64,000 nucleotides of DNA from contig NZ_LR732469.1 in the NCBI RefSeq assembly GCF_902506425.1, positions 620,001 to 684,000 of the forward strand. Direction: 5' to 3'. Positions within the stretch are counted from its first letter, which is position 1, and every line of letters starts with the position of its first letter. Positions 63,781-64,000 of this stretch are shown here, one piece after another. Origin of the DNA: Novosphingobium sp. 9U. GTDB taxonomy: Bacteria; Pseudomonadota; Alphaproteobacteria; Sphingomonadales; Sphingomonadaceae. The notes below the pieces were generated by a model that worked only from the letters and a program-made list of their open reading frames with translations, did not search any database and had not been told where the DNA came from. Made by a program: the position numbers and the translations under genes.

Positions 63781-64000
63781 ATGAAACATGATCAGACGTG
63801 TCCAGAAGTAGTCAGCTTGGAGAGGAAGCTGGACTTGGCGCCTGTTCCATCCTCGGTATCAGCCCGCACCGACTGGACCCGCGACGAGATCGCCGCACTG
63901 TTCGACCTGCCGTTTACCGAACTGGTCTATCGCGCCGCCGAGGTGCATCGGCTCAGCTTCGATCCAGCCGAAGTGCAGCTCTCGACGCTGCTGTCGATCA
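63781..64000 (+). CDS. bioB: Biotin synthase (5' part only)
   Basis: The first 73 residues are present; the gene leaves the window on the right. After a short variable N terminus the sequence [20 protein letters not shown] and then [22 protein letters not shown] is the BioB N-terminal block that immediately precedes the CxxxCxxC iron-sulfur motif, which lies beyond the edge. BioB inserts sulfur into dethiobiotin by radical-SAM chemistry. Its position next to a biotin-dependent carboxylase operon and a shared operator suggests that extra biotin is made when the pathway is on. Confidence 0.87.
   Translation, partial: MKHDQTCPEVVSLERKLDLAPVPSSVSARTDWTRDEIAALFDLPFTELVYRAAEVHRLSFDPAEVQLSTLLSI

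Overview
The window is GC-rich alphaproteobacterial DNA. It most likely comes from a sphingomonad of the Novosphingobium/Sphingobium type. The reasons are two large TonB-dependent receptors, NrsF/ECF and ECF41 sigma modules, many catabolic dehydrogenases and oxygenases, and recognisable DUF1214, DUF4142 and DUF4126 proteins. I saw no rRNA, no intact tRNA, no insertion sequence and no CRISPR array. A short tRNA-like D-arm fragment lies near 9.65 kb.

Left part (1-25.5 kb): mixed chromosomal genes. These include a general-stress flavoprotein (partial), a DUF1214 protein, a frameshifted zinc-less MDR dehydrogenase, an alpha/beta hydrolase divergent from a LysR regulator, and a tightly overlapped operon (DUF4126, FAD disulfide-type oxidoreductase, UBP zinc finger). 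They are followed by an ECF sigma/NrsF anti-sigma pair and an ECF41 sigma factor coupled to a CxxC carboxymuconolactone-decarboxylase-like protein behind a perfect TGTCACA-N16-CGTC promoter. Next come an ABC permease fused to an M1 aminopeptidase with a frameshifted ATPase partner, a zinc alcohol dehydrogenase, an M61 peptidase, a metallo-beta-lactamase-fold lactonase-like hydrolase, and a GH1/SDR pair.

Middle part (24.8-43 kb): a TetR regulator and a Baeyer-Villiger-type monooxygenase face a six-gene operon. That operon starts and ends with Fe(II)/2-oxoglutarate dioxygenases and also encodes a KstD-like FAD enzyme, an SRPBCC protein, an NTF2-like protein and an SDR; its substrate is unknown. 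After rlmJ and some small genes come a TonB receptor, a 1126-residue hybrid histidine kinase and a double-domain KaiC-like ATPase.

Right part (43-64 kb): the most interesting region. A FadR-type GntR regulator sits among at least four promoters that carry the same palindrome, ATCGT(C/T)(C/T)GACG(A/C)T, abutting or overlapping the -35 box. These promoters serve a TonB receptor with an acyl-CoA dehydrogenase/APH-kinase pair, an EthD/unknown/APH operon, a split pyruvate-phosphate-dikinase-like enzyme (two phospho-His swivel proteins plus a winged-helix accessory and a lysine-less biotinyl-like protein), a SurE-family phosphatase, and a biotin-dependent carboxylase operon (unknown 516-aa protein, BCCP, biotin carboxylase, carboxyltransferase, acyl-CoA synthetase, thiolase). 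A biotin synthase gene begins at the right edge. Phosphorylation by a dikinase, biotin-dependent carboxylation, dephosphorylation, CoA activation and thiolysis is the logic known for hydroxyaryl methyl ketone (acetovanillone-type) catabolism in Sphingobium (acv) and Rhodococcus (hpe). This cluster looks like a related but differently built version with extra parts of unknown function.
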